Shown: positions 1 through 11,479 of the stretch, one piece after another
How the letters are laid out: each line of letters begins with the position of its first letter
Numbering within the stretch: the stretch's first letter is position 1
DNA from: Symbiodinium natans
Taxonomy: Eukaryota > Sar > Dinophyceae > Suessiales > Symbiodiniaceae
DNA length: 64,000 nucleotides
Reading direction: 5' to 3'
Assembly: GCA_905221605.1 (NCBI GenBank)
Contig: CAJNDS010000757.1
Coordinates: 261,001 to 325,000, forward strand
Made by a program: the position numbers and the translations under genes
Notes under the pieces: model-generated
Seen by the model: only the letters and a program-made list of their open reading frames with translations
Told to the model about the DNA's origin: nothing
Database searches by the model: none

Positions 1-1480
1 AAGGAAGGAAGAAAGGAGGGAAGGAAGAAAGGAAGCCGTACCAAGCGTGCTTCAAAGCCCAAGAAACTAGTTGAAAAGCATCGTGTGAGCATTGTGTTTG
101 CAAATCGCAGCCCCCCCCCCAACCCCCCGCTTTTTTTCTTTTTTTAAGCCGTGCAGAGCGCGCTTCAAAGCCCAAGAAACTTGTTGACACCCATCATGTG
201 AGCAGGGTGTTTGCAAATGGGGGGGGGCTGCGCCCCCCCCCCAACCCCCCCGCTTCTTTTTAAGCCGTACCAAGCGTGCTTCAAAGCCCAAGGGCAGCCC
301 AAGAAACTAGTTGAAAAACATCGTGTGAGCATTGCAAATGGGGGGGGCTGCGCCCCCCCCAACCCCCCCGCTTTTTTTCAGCCAAAGCGCAAGAAAGTAG
401 TTGAAACCCATCATGTGAGCAGGGTGTTTGCAAATGGGGGGCACAGCCCCCCCAACCCCCCCGCTTCTTTTAAGCTGTACCAAGCGTGCTTCAAAGCCCA
501 GAAACTAGTTGAAAAACATCGTGTGTGCATTGTGTTTGCAAATGGGGGGGGCTGCGCCCCCCCCAACCCCCCCGCGTTTTTTTTAAAGCCGTGCAGAGCG
601 TGCTTCAAAGCCCAAGAAACTTGTTGACACCCATCATGTGAGCAGGGTGTTTGCAAATGGGGCTGGGGCTGCGCCCCCCCCAACCCCCCCCCGCTTTTTT
701 TAAGCCGTACCAAGCGTGCTTCAAAGCCCAAGAAACTAGTTGAAAAACATCGTGTGAGCATTGTGTTTGCAAATGGGGGGGGCTGCGCCCCCCCCCAACC
801 CCCCCGCTTTTTTAAGCCGTGCAGAGCGCGCTTCAAAGCCCAAGAAACTTGTTGACACCCATCATGTGAGCAGGGTGCTTGCAAATGGGGGGCGCAGACC
901 CCCCAACCCCCCCCCCCACTTCTTTTAAGCCGTTCAAAGCCCAAGAAACTAGTTGAAAAACATCGTGTGAGCATTGTGTTTGCAAATTGGGGGGGCTGCG
1001 CCCCCCCCCCAACCCCCCCGCTTTTTTTTTAAAGCCGTGCAGAGCGCGCTTCAAAGCCCAAGAAACTTGTTGACACCCATCATGTGAGCAGGGTGTTTGC
1101 AAATGGGGGGGGGGCTGCGCCCCCCCCCAACCCCCCCCGCTTCTTTTAAGCCGTACCAAGCGTGCTTCAAAGCCCAAGAAACTAGTTGAAAAACATCGTG
1201 TGAGCATTGCAAATGGGGGGGGCTGCGCCCCCCCCAACCCCCCCGCTTTTTTCAGCCAAAGCGCAAGAAAGTAGTTGAAACCCATCATGTGGCTGCGCCC
1301 CCCCCCCAACCCCCCCGCCTCTTTTTTGTTTGAGCCGTGCAGAGCGTGCTTTCAATCCAAGAGGTGTTGCAAGTGGGGGGGGGCTGCGCCCCCCGCCCCC
1401 CCCCCCAACCCCCCCCGCTTCTTTTAAGCCGTACCAAGCGTGCTTCAAAGCCCAAGAAACAAAGGAAATGACAGGATATC
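1..1480. repeat. C/G-rich alternating satellite
   Basis: Units of roughly 100-130 bp alternate between two versions. One reads AAGCCGTACCAAGCGTGC then GAAACTAGTTGAAAAACATC; the other reads AAGCCGTGCAGAGCGCGC then GAAACTTGTTGACACCCATC. Each ends in TTTGCAAATGGGGGG, a GCTGCGCC core, and a run of C. A third short version (CAGCCAAAGCGCAAGAAAG) occurs near 378 and 1252. The G-run/GCTGCG/C-run segment is self-complementary. The long open frames here (Gly/Pro rich, both strands) are by-products of the repeat and I do not call a gene. Confidence 0.9.
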
Positions 1481-1735
1481 TGTCCAAAATGTAAGTAAAA
1501 TAGGGTTTTCCCCCTAGGAAAAACCAAGGAAAACCTAAGGGAAATTACAGGAAATCCGTCCAAAATGTAAAAAAAAATAGGTTTTTCCCTATGATAAACC
1601 AACGAAAACCTAAGGGAAATGACAGAAAATCCGTCCAAAATGTAAGGAAAGTAGGGTTTTTTCCTAGAGAAAACCAAGAAAATCGACCAAGAAAAAAAAG
1701 GCCCAAAAAAAAAAGACCCAAAAAAAAACTCCACC
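1473..1735. repeat. short ~78-bp tandem repeat, three copies
   Basis: Three copies of a purine-rich unit carry the shared words TCCGTCCAAAATGTAA and AAACCAA..AAAACCTAAGGG (copies begin near 1473, 1551 and 1625). The block ends in A-runs broken by CCC before the next satellite starts. Confidence 0.8.
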
Positions 1736-1737
1736 CA

Positions 1738-3580
1738 TTGGTAATGGTGGGAATGGTGGGAATGGTGGCTAGTGGTGCAAGGTGGGTAAAGGTGGGTAAG
1801 GGGGGAGTAGTGGGTATGCTGTTGGAAAAGGTGGGAACGGTGAGAGTGGTGGGTAATGTTGGACATGGTGGGATATGGTGGGTGATTATGGGAAATGGTG
1901 GGAATGGTGGGAAGCCCTCACCCGCCATTACCCACCATTCTCACCGCTACCATTGCCCACCATTCCAACCATTGCCTACCATATCAGTTTCCCGCCATTC
2001 CTATACCGTTACCAACCATTACCCACAATTACCCACCAATACCCTCCCACCGTTACCCATCAGTCCCATCTTTACCCACCATGACCCACCGTACCCACCA
2101 TGCCCACCAGTTCTCTCCATTACCCAACACCATTACCCGCCAGTACCCACCATTCCCACCATTCCCACCATACCCACCATTACCCGCCATTGCCCGCCAT
2201 TGCCACCGCTACCAATAAATACCCACCATTATCCACTATTGCCCGCCATTTGATACTCTTCCCACCATTACCCACTATTACCCACCAGTGCCCACCAGTA
2301 TCGACCTACCCACCATTACCCACCACGACCCAACATCGCCCGCCTTTCCCACCATCCCACCATTCCCCAACATTCCACCATTACCCGACATTACACCCAC
2401 CATTCCCACCTTTCACGCTATTACCCACTCCCCCTTACCCACCATCACCCACCATTCCCACCACTAGCATTGCCCACCGACTACTCCCCCCTTACCCGCC
2501 TTTACCCACCATTCGCAGCATGACCCACCATTCCCACAGCCTTAACCACCCTTACCACCATTGCCTACCATTCCCACCATTGCCTACCATTCCCGACAGT
2601 CCCACAATGAACATCTTTCACCATTCCCACCACACGAGCCAGCATTCCCACCAGCACCCACGAGAACCCACCATCACCCACCACTTCTCACCATTTCCCA
2701 CCATTACCCAACACCATTTCCCACCAATGCCCACCATTCCCACCATTACGCATAAATACCCGCCGTTATCCACCACTGCCCACATTCGCCACCCTTCGCA
2801 CCATTACGCACCGTTACCCACCTGTATCGACCATTGCCACGATTACCCACAATTCCACCATTCCCGCCAATACCAACTCTTACCCACAATGCCCACCATC
2901 ACCCGCCATCCTCGAAAATGTATTCACCACACCGTTCTCCACGATTCCCGCCGTTGCTCATCAATGCCCACCATTCCCGCCATTACCCCCCATCGGCCAC
3001 CGGTGCCCCACCATTCCCACGATTCCCCCTTCCCACCATGACCCACCATGACATCACTACTCACCATTAATTACTGAACCCACCTGTACGCACCATTATT
3101 GAATACCTACGATTTCTCGCCGCCACAATCAAGCGCCGCTCCCAACATTGCCCACTATTAAACACCATGTCCTACCATGACTCACAATTTACGCCTTTTA
3201 CCCACGATTACCCACCAATCCCCACCATTACCCACCACATCCCACCATTACCCACCATTCCCACCATTCCCCAACATTCCGACATTACCCACCATTCCCA
3301 CCTTTCACACCGTTATCCAGGACTCCCCCTTACTCACCATTCCTACCATTGCCTACCACTTCCCACCAGTCCCACCATTGCCTACCATTTCCCACCATTA
3401 CCACCGTTACCAACCCTTACCCACAATTACTCACCATTACCCACCATCCCCACTATTAGCCACCGTTCACATTCCCACCAATACGCAATCCCATCATTAC
3501 ACCATTGCCCACCAATACGCGCCATGACACATCATGACACGCCGTTGCCAACCATGACTCACCATCACCCACCATTGCCC
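1738..3580. repeat. TTACCCACCA minisatellite with strand switch
   Basis: Degenerate 8-10-bp units. From 1738 to about 1917 the G-rich strand is on top (GGTGGGAAT), and from about 1918 onward the C-rich strand (ACCCACCATT) is. The array is therefore a head-to-head inverted repeat with its switch near 1917. Open frames rich in His/Pro/Thr/Tyr run through it because the unit has few stops; they are not genes. Confidence 0.9.
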
Positions 3581-4690
3581 ACGGGAGGGGCGTTTCTTTC
3601 AGTAGGGTTCCCAACAAGATGTGCTCATGACCTTCAAGTCCCATTTCAGAAGCATTTTTTTTTGAAACCCCGACTCTGAATGGTGGCTCGTTCGTTTAGG
3701 GTTTGGGGTTTTTGGGGTTTAGGGTTTAGGGTTTAGGGTCGGGGAGGTGGGTGGTGGTTAGACCCTGAACCCTTGAACCCCAAACTCTAAGCAGCAGCTT
3801 TACAAGGCGAAGGAAGAGAAAGAGGAGCCACGCGACTGACAACCTGTTGAAAGTTGAAGGATGGCATTCATCTCAAGTAACGGTTTAGGGTCTAGGGTTT
3901 AGGGTTTAGGGTTTAGGGTTTAGGGTTTTGGCTGAAGGCTTGTTTCAGTTTACTGGGTAGTTCCCTATATCAGCTCCCTTTTGGGGCCTTAAAAAGGACC
4001 CCCCAAGAGGGGCCTTATGGCACACCTTAAGTCACTTCCGCACTTCTCGTGACAGTCAGTTTTTGCCTTGTAGGAACCCCAAAATCCTGCTTTCGGGTCT
4101 TACCCTAGCCCCTATACTCTAGGCCCTAAAGTTTTCCTTCTTCAGGGGTTTTCTCAGCCGCCTGAGGATTCGGTCAGCCAGGTGCTAGTCTCCCTGTCGT
4201 TCGGATGCCGGACGGTATTTTTTTGGGATTTTAGGGTGCTGGGGGTTTGAAGAGTTTACGTCAGTTTTTTTTTTGTAATCTGGGTTAGCTTGGGCTCTTT
4301 AGGGTTTATGGCCTTGGTTTAGTCCAAGCCTTTCCCCGAAGGCCCTACACTGCAAAACAAACCTTAATGCCGTAGTCCTTCTGGGCCCGAGGCCCTCCTG
4401 GAAACCCCTTCCTAAAATGCTAGAAATAACAATTGTTATACTTGTTGTGACGTCATTCGTACCTTAAATAGTTGATAAATGTATGATTAGATAAAAATTT
4501 AATGTATATTATACATACCAGTACTGTGTTTGTCTTTGTTTTAGCTAGAAAAACACATGCACCCTACACCTTGCAACCTTTTCTTCGGTGTTGAGGTTTG
4601 GGGTTTCGGGCCTCAGCCGTCAGCAGTAAACCCTAAACCCTAAACCCTGTACCCTTTATGCGCTGAGCCCCTGCAGCCCCTTGCAGCTGG
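3580..4690. other. low-copy DNA with scattered TTTAGGG patches
   Basis: Contains short TTTAGGG patches near 3700-3740 and 3885-3927, and AT-richer sequence near 4430-4560. I see no convincing gene or exon. Confidence 0.5.
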
Positions 4691-4779
4691 ACCCTAAACC
4701 CTAAACCCTAAACCCTAAACCCTAAACCCTAAACCCTAAACCCTAAACCCTAAACCCTAAACCCTAAACCCTAAACCCC
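4691..4779. repeat. CCCTAAA array (about 12-13 units)
   Basis: A perfect run of CCCTAAA heptamers, C-rich strand on top, directly upstream of the coding-like island at 4790. Confidence 0.97.
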
Positions 4780-4789
4780 CCAAGCTCAG

Positions 4790-4824
4790 GGTCTGGGGCA
4801 AGTGGCGCGACGCCGGGAAGCCAG
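4790..4824 (+). CDS. possible exon, Arg-rich peptide
   Basis: The island begins after CTCAG|GG and could end at a GC donor (CCAG|GCCAG). One frame reads GLGQVARRREA. It has the local exon layout upstream (CCCTAAA array, AG|G) but no recognised family. Very tentative. Confidence 0.22.
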
Positions 4825-5079
4825 GCCAGTCAGAACCCTAAACCCCAAACCCGAAATCCTAAACCCTAATTCCAAAAAACCTAAACCCTAAATCCTAAAC
4901 CCTAAATCCTAATCAAACCCTAAACCGAGTTCCCTCGGGGTCTAGGGTTTAGGGTTGATGTTGTGGACGGAGGCTTCGGGTCAACCCTAAACGCTGAACT
5001 CCTCCTCCCCCCGCTCTGCCTGCCCTGGACTCCTTCACCTGCACACAGCCCTAGAGGGTTTAGGGTTTACGGTCTAGGG

Positions 5080-5199
5080 TCTGGGTAGGGTTTAGGGTTT
5101 AGGGTTTAGGGTTTGGGGTTTGGGGTTTGGGGTTTGGGGTTTGGGGTTTGGGGTTTGGGGTTTGGGGTTTGGGGTTTGGGGTTTGGGGTTTGGGGTTTG
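5080..5199. repeat. TTTAGGG passing into a TTTGGGG array
   Basis: A few TTTAGGG units turn abruptly into about a dozen identical TTTGGGG units. One substitution has been spread through a local array, suggesting copying by slippage or unequal exchange rather than templated telomerase synthesis. The FGVWGLG-type reading frame across it is an artefact. Confidence 0.95.
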
Positions 5200-5915
5200 T
5201 CCAAGGATGCTGGGTGCCTTTCGGGTGACTTCATCAGCCTATTCAATTGCCAACTAGTTCATGTCTACCTATGCTTCCAGAGCCTCTGCGTTGCGGGCCA
5301 CCGTGGCGACCTGACGCGTGCGCGACAAGGGGATTGTGAGACGCCTCAAATCGCAACATTTGCGACCTCAAGCGTCTGTGCGTTTTTTTGGTCTGCAAAG
5401 GCAGTAACTGCAACTGAGTAGGTCATGTTCTGAACCTTCTTGAATCGAAGTCCCCTTCCACATTGTTCTAGGCAGGCTAATGAAACTAGGGTTTCACATG
5501 GCTTGTGTTTGAACCCAAAGATTTGAAAACTAGTCTGTAAAGACAGTCCGTTTCTGAACCCCCCTAGCAAGGAGGGCTTTCTAAGATTGCAGCGCCCAAA
5601 CATAGCCAGCACTTGATCTTTACACTTCTTGGGTTTCCTCACGTAGTAGGAAATTCAAAGAACCGTGTTTCCCCTTATTGCCGAAGTACGTGCATGGCAT
5701 CGTAGCCCGCAAAGCAGCCAGCATTTGGGGAATGCTGGCTTTGATGATGAGCCAAGTGTCACGCTCGGGCTGCACAGAGAGGTTGATGAGGAAGACACTT
5801 ATCAAAGCTCTATATCAAAACCCGACCTGGCCCTATACCATATTCTATAACCTCATAGAAAGCTTCTGCGTTTCGCGGCCTCCAAATCTCCGCCCTAGCC
5901 GCGAGAAACCCTAAA
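5200..5915. other. low-copy sequence of unknown nature
   Basis: About 700 bp without telomere repeats. Short open frames exist on both strands (for example 5678-5914 plus, 5346-5642 minus), but none shows a recognised domain and they overlap one another. Might be a decayed element or an unspliced gene fragment. Confidence 0.35.
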
Positions 5916-6079
5916 CCCTGAGCCCCTAAACCCTTCAGCCCTGAATCCTATGAAAAATTCCGAGCCCAAACTCTTGAGCCTGGCCAGGCGTCGGGTTGGA
6001 ACCCGGCACGCCAGCGGTGGATAAGAAGAAGCTGCTGGAAGCCAGGGGCCCGTGTTGCCTTGGATGTATGTGAGCTGCT

Positions 6080-6116
6080 TCGTTTTTTTTTTTTTTTTTT
6101 GGGGGGGGGGGGGGGC
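6080..6116. repeat. poly(T)-poly(G) junction
   Basis: About 20 T followed directly by about 16 G. The same arrangement, or its complement C-run/A-run, recurs near 10034, 12510, 39042, 43609 and 51816. Confidence 0.9.
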
Positions 6117-6719
6117 TTTCAGGAGTTTGGGATGATGTTGGGGCTGTAGGGCTCACGGTGTCTATTTTCTGTCTATTTTCCGGTGTTTCAGTGGCCTAGA
6201 CACCAATTTAGATCCCCCCCCTATAAAACCACTTCGAACCCTAAACGCTTTAAGCGATACATCCGGAACCTATATTTCAAGGAAAGGCTACGCCCCCCCC
6301 CCCCCCCCCCCCCCCCCTCCCCCCACACCGCTTTAAGACACTACATCGGGAGCCTAAACATGAACCCTAAGTTTGCATCCACAATGAGTTTACTTTCAAC
6401 GCCTTTAGGGAGGTCACTGCCATTGCTAAAACCACGTTTTTGTATGCATGTCTACCGTCTAATGTTGTACCTGGTTTTGTGGGGGCCGCCTGTATAAAGT
6501 CAATTTGGCTGGGTTATTCAGGACACCCTGACTGTTTGGGGGTGCGTGGTGGGATCCTGAATAAATGCAAACCGTCCGGGCGCCGTAAGAAAATTCCACG
6601 TGGCGCGTCTTGAAAAAAGATTGCCGGGCATCGATGCCCCCTTTAAACTTATTTAAACTTATCTAAACTCCTCCCTATTAAAATCATATAAACCCCCGGG
6701 AGCGTCTAAACAGGGACAA

Positions 6720-6797
6720 ACCCTAAACCCTAAACCCTAAACCCTAAACCCTAAACCCTAAACCCTAAACCCTAAACCCTAAACCCTAAACCCTAAG
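6720..6797. repeat. CCCTAAA array (11 units)
   Basis: Perfect heptamers ending about 10 bp before the coding-like island at 6807. Confidence 0.97.
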
Positions 6798-6806
6798 CAT
6801 GCGGAG

Positions 6807-6851
6807 GCCGTCTTGGCACGGAAAAAGGCTGTCGAGGCAGCTGCGGCCCTG
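6807..6851 (+). CDS. candidate exon, Ala/Lys/Glu helix
   Basis: The island reads AVLARKKAVEAAAAL between GCGGAG|GCC and a possible GA donor (CTG|GAGTGG). It has a CCCTAAA array on its left and TTTAGGG repeats on its right, the layout of the better-supported exons further right. The composition suggests a charged alpha helix or coiled coil. Family unknown. It may join the islands at 7971, 8880, 9603 and 10603. Confidence 0.4.
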
Positions 6852-6894
6852 GAGTGGTTTGGGGTTTAGGGTCTGGGGTTTAGGATTTAGGTTT

Positions 6895-6970
6895 CGGGTT
6901 TAGGGTTTAGGGTTTAGGGTTTAGGGTTTAGGGTTTAGGATTTAGGGTTTGGGGTTTGGGGTTTGGGGTT
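6895..6970. repeat. TTTAGGG/TTTGGGG array
   Basis: G-rich heptamers downstream of the 6807 island, turning into TTTGGGG at the right end. Confidence 0.9.
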
Positions 6971-7054
6971 CAGGGTTTACATAGGTTTAGGGTTTGGGGT
7001 TGCGGGTTTTGGCTTTAGGGCGTCAACATGTGCAGCATTTTTGTTTTTTGTTTG

Positions 7055-7262
7055 GGGAGGGGGGGGGGCCCTATAGCATACCTAAAAAAAGGCTGCGTAG
7101 GGGGATATTTAATGTACCGACCTTCAAATTACCACGTCTCATGCCTCAAAAGGTGTTTTGCAGGGGAATATGGGGCTTTCCGAAATGGGGGGGGTACCTT
7201 AATGGGGTCCGTATTATAAGGGAATCCCACTATTTGGGACCTATTTTCGTAAACCCCATATG
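7055..7262. mobile_element. foldback-like repeat, GGTTTCCGAAAT family
   Basis: Contains GGGCTTTCCGAAATGG...GGTACCTTAATGGGGTCCGTATTATAAGGG. Related words occur at 15182-15300 (GGTTTCCGAAAATAGGGGTACC) and 31670-31780 (GGTTTCCGAAATTACGGGTACC). The 31.7 kb copy ends in TTCGGAAGCCCCC, complementary to its start, so this is probably a small inverted-repeat element. Confidence 0.45.
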
Positions 7263-7324
7263 TATGTCCGGGCTCGATTCTCGGGAGCCTAGTCATTGCC
7301 TGAACCCTACACCCTAAACCCTGA

Positions 7325-7463
7325 AACCTAACCTTTCACCCCAAACCCTAAACCCTAAACCCTAAAACCTAAACCCTAAACCCTAAACCCTAAACCCTAA
7401 ACCCTAAACCCTAAACCCTAAACCCTAAACCCTAAACCCTAAACCCTAAACCCTAAACCCTAA
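7325..7463. repeat. CCCTAAA array (about 19 units)
   Basis: Long, nearly perfect heptamer run. A TTTAGGG array in the opposite orientation follows at 7510-7595, only about 45 bp away. Confidence 0.97.
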
Positions 7464-7970
7464 ACCGAAACTCTACACCTTGGCCTCGCTTCTTGGAAGC
7501 TTTGCAAAAGTTTAGGGTTTAGGGTTTAGGCTTTAGGGTTTAGGGTTTAGGGTATAGGGTTTAGGGTTTAGGGCTTAGGGTTTAGGGTTTAGGCCCGTGG
7601 GAGATGTTCATATTTTTCTCTCACTGGGCTTAAGAGGTTTTTTTGGGGGGGCGAGTTTTTTTCAGAGCCCTAAGCCCGAAACCCCAAACCGATAAGGGTG
7701 AAGCCACAATTCCCTCGCACCGGGAGGCGAGGGGATCACTCGACTCAAACTCTTAGGGTTTAGGGTTTAGGAGTTTAGGGTTCAGGGTTTAGGGTTTAGG
7801 GTTTAGGGATACCCCTGAACCCTGAACCCTTAACCCTAGTAGTGCTCTAAGCTAGAGCCCTTTTTTGGGGCCCCCTTCTGAAATTCGGCAGCCTTTTTCA
7901 TCGGGACTCGGGGACCCTTGAGAGAACTCATACCCACGAAGACATTCCTGCAGACTCCACCTTTGCGCAG

Positions 7971-7992
7971 GCAAAAAGGGTGGAGGCAGGGG
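7971..7992 (+). CDS. possible short exon
   Basis: TGCGCAG|GCAAAAAGGGTGG opens a frame reading AKRVEAG. It resembles the basic/acidic helix of the 6807 island and is followed by a TTTTAGGG array. Too short to be sure. Confidence 0.25.
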
Positions 7993-7999
7993 CGCTCAA

Positions 8000-8125
8000 G
8001 GGTTCAGGGTTTCAGGGTTTTAGGGTTTTAGGGTTTTAGGGTTTTAGGGTTGTAGGGTTTTAGGATTTTAGGGTTTTAGGGTTTTAGGGTTTTAGGGTTT
8101 TAGGGTTTTAGGGTCTAGGGTCTAG
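8000..8125. repeat. TTTTAGGG octamer array
   Basis: About a dozen units of the 8-bp TTTTAGGG, the sequence used as the telomere of some green algae, here as a local variant inside TTTAGGG surroundings. Confidence 0.93.
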
Positions 8126-8449
8126 GGTTCAGGTGTGGGCTTAGGGTTTGGGGTTTAGGGCTGAGGGTTTGGAGGTTTAGGGTTCACGGGTTGAGGGTGT
8201 AGGGTTTGGGGTTTAGGGTTTAGGGTCAAACCGTACTAAACCCAAAACTTATCTTCGGAGAGGTAGGTCATCTGCAGTTGGTAACATGTTTAGGTTTTAG
8301 GGTTCAGGGTTCAGGGTTCAGGGTTCAGGATTTAGGGTTTAGGGTTTAGGGTTTACCCTAAACCCTAGACCCGAAGCAACCAAAAAGATGCACCTTGGGG
8401 GTTCAGTAGGTAAACTTGTGAAACCTAATTTCTGACTCCTAGCCCCATA

Positions 8450-8850
8450 TGAAGCCCTAAGCCCTAAGCCCTACACCCTAAACCCTAAACCTTAAACCCC
8501 CAACCATAAACCAACCAAAAAAAACTAAACCTTAAACCGCAAACTACTCCTCCTGCAAGCCCTAAACCCTTACACCATAACCCTAAACCTTAAACTCTAA
8601 ACTACCACCCCCTCCAAAAAGTAGTAAGAATGATAATCGTGAGAACTTAAACCCTCAAATACCACCCCCTCCAAAACCAACAAAAACATCAAAACCAATA
8701 ATAAGAAGAGGACCCTAACCCTAAACCTTAAACCCTAACCTACCACAATGATAATAATAATAATAAGAAGAAGAATAAAAATAATAGTAATACTAATAAT
8801 AATAAGAATAATAATAATAGCAATAAGAATAGTAATACTAAGAAGAAGAG
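8450..8850. other. C-rich telomere-like patches and AAT/AAG simple repeat
   Basis: Degenerate CCCTAAA patches, then about 100 bp of AATAATAAG-type microsatellite (8747-8860). No gene seen. Confidence 0.7.
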
Positions 8851-8879
8851 GAATAATAAGTCCGTAGACCGCGTCGCAG

Positions 8880-8915
8880 GAGCAGCGCTCTCAGCCACCG
8901 GAGCCGACTCAAGAG
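8880..8915 (+). CDS. candidate exon, Pro/Gln/Glu-rich
   Basis: GTCGCAG|GAG opens a frame EQRSQPPEPTQE, ending at a possible GA donor (GAG|GAGACC) and followed at once by a perfect TTTAGGG array (8929-9006). It would join in phase 0 to the 9603 island. Low-complexity linker, function unknown. Confidence 0.4.
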
Positions 8916-8928
8916 GAGACCGGTGTAG

Positions 8929-9006
8929 GGGTTTAGGGTTTAGGGTTTAGGGTTTAGGGTTTAGGGTTTAGGGTTTAGGGTTTAGGGTTTAGGGTTTAGG
9001 GTTTAG
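8929..9006. repeat. TTTAGGG array (11 units)
   Basis: Perfect heptamers immediately right of the 8880 island. Confidence 0.97.
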
Positions 9007-9602
9007 GGGGTTCAGGCTTTAGGGATTGAGGTGTTAGGGTTTTTCTCGCAGGCTACAGGCTATAGGGTTCAGGGCTACAGGGGCTTTAGGTCTTGTGGGG
9101 TTTAGCGGTCGGGCTTTAGAGGTTAGGGCTGTAAAGTTGAGGGTTTAGGGTTATCGGGTTTCGGGGTTTCGGGAATTAGGGTGTTTTAGGGTGTACGTAG
9201 GGTTTTGGGGAGGGCATGATAGTGTTGGGTTTTCAAGGGCAGTGTAGGGCATTCGGGTCTAGGGCTTCGGGGTTTGAGGGTTTAGGACGTAGGTTCAGGA
9301 TTTTGGTGTGATTGAGGGGCTTAGGGTTTTTGGGGTATTCATGGTTTTTCGGATTTTGGTGCTTCAGGGTTCCATATACCCCTCCTAAGTGAACGGTCCA
9401 TGTACCCGAGTAGGAATGAGACTTCATTAAACCCCCCGACCTTTTTTGTACAACGCTTGCCACCCTGATGGAAGCCTTGCGAATAGAATATATGGCCCTA
9501 AACCCCAGACCTCAAACCCTAAATCCTAAGCTCTAAACCACTAACCCTAAACCCTAAACCCTGCACATCCTAAACCCAAAACCCTTAGGTAAGCCATCCC
9601 AG

Positions 9603-9644
9603 GAGAGGCCCCCGGCACCTCCCGTGCCTCCCAGTGTGGAGGAG
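9603..9644 (+). CDS. candidate exon, Pro-rich
   Basis: ATCCCAG|GAG opens ERPPAPPVPPSVEE and ends at a GA donor (GAG|GAGTTT). Same acceptor rule and phase as the 8880 island. Together they read as a proline-rich linker. Confidence 0.4.
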
Positions 9645-10483
9645 GAGTTTAATTAGGGTTGAGGGCTGAGAGTTTACGGTTTAGGTTTTTAGGGTTTAGG
9701 GTGTCAGGGTTTAGGGCTTTGGGTTCCGGGTTTAAGGCTTAGGGCTTAGGAACCCTAAACAGGTGCTCTGCTTGGGGATTCGGGGAGAACGCGTGTGGGG
9801 GTTTAGCGTTCAGGGCCATAGGGCCTGCATCCTCGACCCTAAACCCGAACGCCCCATCAATCCTGGACCCTTGACTGAAGGCCCCTAGGTGCTTTAGAAG
9901 CCTAGCCTGAAAGTCTAGAGCCTCTGAGTGCCTTTAGTTTAGGGTTGAGGGTTTAGGGTTAAGGGTTGACTTTCAAATAGATGTTTCAAAGTGGCCCTAG
10001 TCCCTATCTAAACCCACTTTTTCAACAGCCCCCTCCCCCCCCCCCAAAAAAAAAACACAAAAACACCCAACCTCAGTCTATTCTGAGGGTTTAGGGCTTA
10101 GGGTTTAGGCAATTGCGGGTTTTGGGGTCTTGGGGGGGCGGGGCGGTTGGGGGTCCAGGGTTTAGGGTCCCAACACGTCCGGTGTAGGGGTTAGGGTTTG
10201 GGCTTCCTTCCCGAGAGGTAAGTAGAAGGGTTCTTAAACCTAGTGGCCGAAACCTGATGCTACCCCCCCCCACCCTCCCAAAAAAAAACAAGCAATATAA
10301 TCATCCCTATATTGCCCTTACAAGAAAGAATTTGTTTTTGTTGTTTCGGGGGTTCGGAAGCAATGGGGCTTAGGGTAGTGTACCCTAAATAGGGAAGAGC
10401 TTTACTTCTTTCTTACGAGTTCATGGTTTCCTGTCCACAGGTTCCCCTAAGACTCAGCTAAGCCAACACGTGCACCTGGTTTT

Positions 10484-10575
10484 ACCCTAAACCCTAAACC
10501 CTAAACCCTAAACCCTAAACCCTAAACCCTAAACCCTAAACCCTAAACCCTAAACCCTAAACCCTAAACCCTAAG
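10484..10575. repeat. CCCTAAA array (13 units)
   Basis: Perfect heptamers just left of the coding-like island at 10603. Confidence 0.97.
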
Positions 10576-10602
10576 TAGAAGTCCCCGTGCGCCTCCAAGT
10601 AG

Positions 10603-10666
10603 GGAGCCGTCGCGGGAGGACGACGACGAGGTTTTCTGGAGCACCGAAGGCGACTTCCGCCCACAC
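10603..10666 (+). CDS. candidate exon, acidic then basic
   Basis: The island between CCCTAAA (left) and TTTAGGG (10681 on, right) reads EPSREDDDEVFWSTEGDF followed by RPHAK. The acceptor would be AAGTAG|GG; the donor is unclear (a GC or GA near 10660-10667). The composition is protein-like and unlike the surrounding repeats. Family unknown. Confidence 0.4.
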
Positions 10667-11189
10667 GCGAAGCTCCGAAGTTTAGGGTTTAGGGTTTAGG
10701 GTTTAGGGTTTCGGGTTTAGGGTTTAGGGTCTAGGGCCCTAAACCCTGAAACCTCAACCCCAAACCGTTTGGCGTTTAACTTGAGCAAGCGCCCAAAAAA
10801 CCCGAACCGCTGAAGCTGGGAGGCTCCCTAGTTAGGGTTGTAGGGCCTTGGTGACCCAAAGCTCAGGAAAACCCTCCCTAAAGATACCTCATTTATTCCT
10901 ATTACCACAGGGAACCCAGAAAGGCCCCAGGCCCCCACAGATGTCTACTTGTGGCTTATGAGGTTTAGGGCTTAGGGCTTACGAGGTTTAGTAGGGTTCG
11001 GGGTGCGTCTAGGAAGTTCTCTCGGCAAGGGTCCTTCTTGGGCTTCCGACATGCGAGGGGCCTGTAGTGAAATACAAAGGTGTTGTTATTCAGATATGCA
11101 TATCTTTCGGGAGCCCAAAGCCCCTGACTTTACGCCTTAAACCCGAAGCCTCAACTAAGCTCGATTGGGTGCAGGGTTTGGGGAAAAAC

Positions 11190-11267
11190 GGCCCTTATAC
11201 GAACAGTCCTTCATAGGGATTCTAGAAGCCCGACAAGGAGCTGCTAGTATAAGGGTGAACATCCCAA
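11190..11267. mobile_element. MITE-like foldback, GATGTTCCCCC family
   Basis: The left arm is eroded (GCCCTTATACGAACAGTCC) and the right arm intact (TAGTATAAGGGTGAACATCCC). Arms are complementary around about 25 bp. One of about ten family members in the window. Confidence 0.7.
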
Positions 11268-11340
11268 CCCTAAACCCTGAACCCTGAACCCTAAACCCTA
11301 AACCCTAAACCCTAAACCCTAAACCCTGAACCCCTAAAAA

Positions 11341-11371
11341 GGACTGTTCGTATAAGGGGGGAACATCCCAA
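11341..11371. mobile_element. solo right arm, GATGTTCCCCC family
   Basis: GGACTGTTCGTATAAGGGGG followed by GAACATCCCAA, without a matching left arm; instead it follows a CCCTAAA run (11270-11330). Confidence 0.65.
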
Positions 11372-11479
11372 GCCACGGCCCTCGACCTTCAACCCGACAT
11401 GCATCGTAGGCACCAGCCTGGCTCCGGCTCGCAGCTCCGGTGCTTGGGCTTGCAAGTGGACCCTAAACCCTAAAGCCTA

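Noticed and set aside
1-1480. CRISPR-like array
   Set aside because: Units are not short repeats separated by unique spacers; they alternate two related versions, and the window is eukaryotic.
67-1866. Several overlapping open frames of 65-193 codons on both strands in the first 1.9 kb
   Set aside because: They run through C/G-rich satellite units, give Gly/Pro-rich repeats in several frames at once, and have no domain.
2100-3679. Open frame of 313 codons and others rich in His, Pro, Thr and Tyr
   Set aside because: Direct translation of the ACCCACCATT minisatellite, which simply lacks stops.
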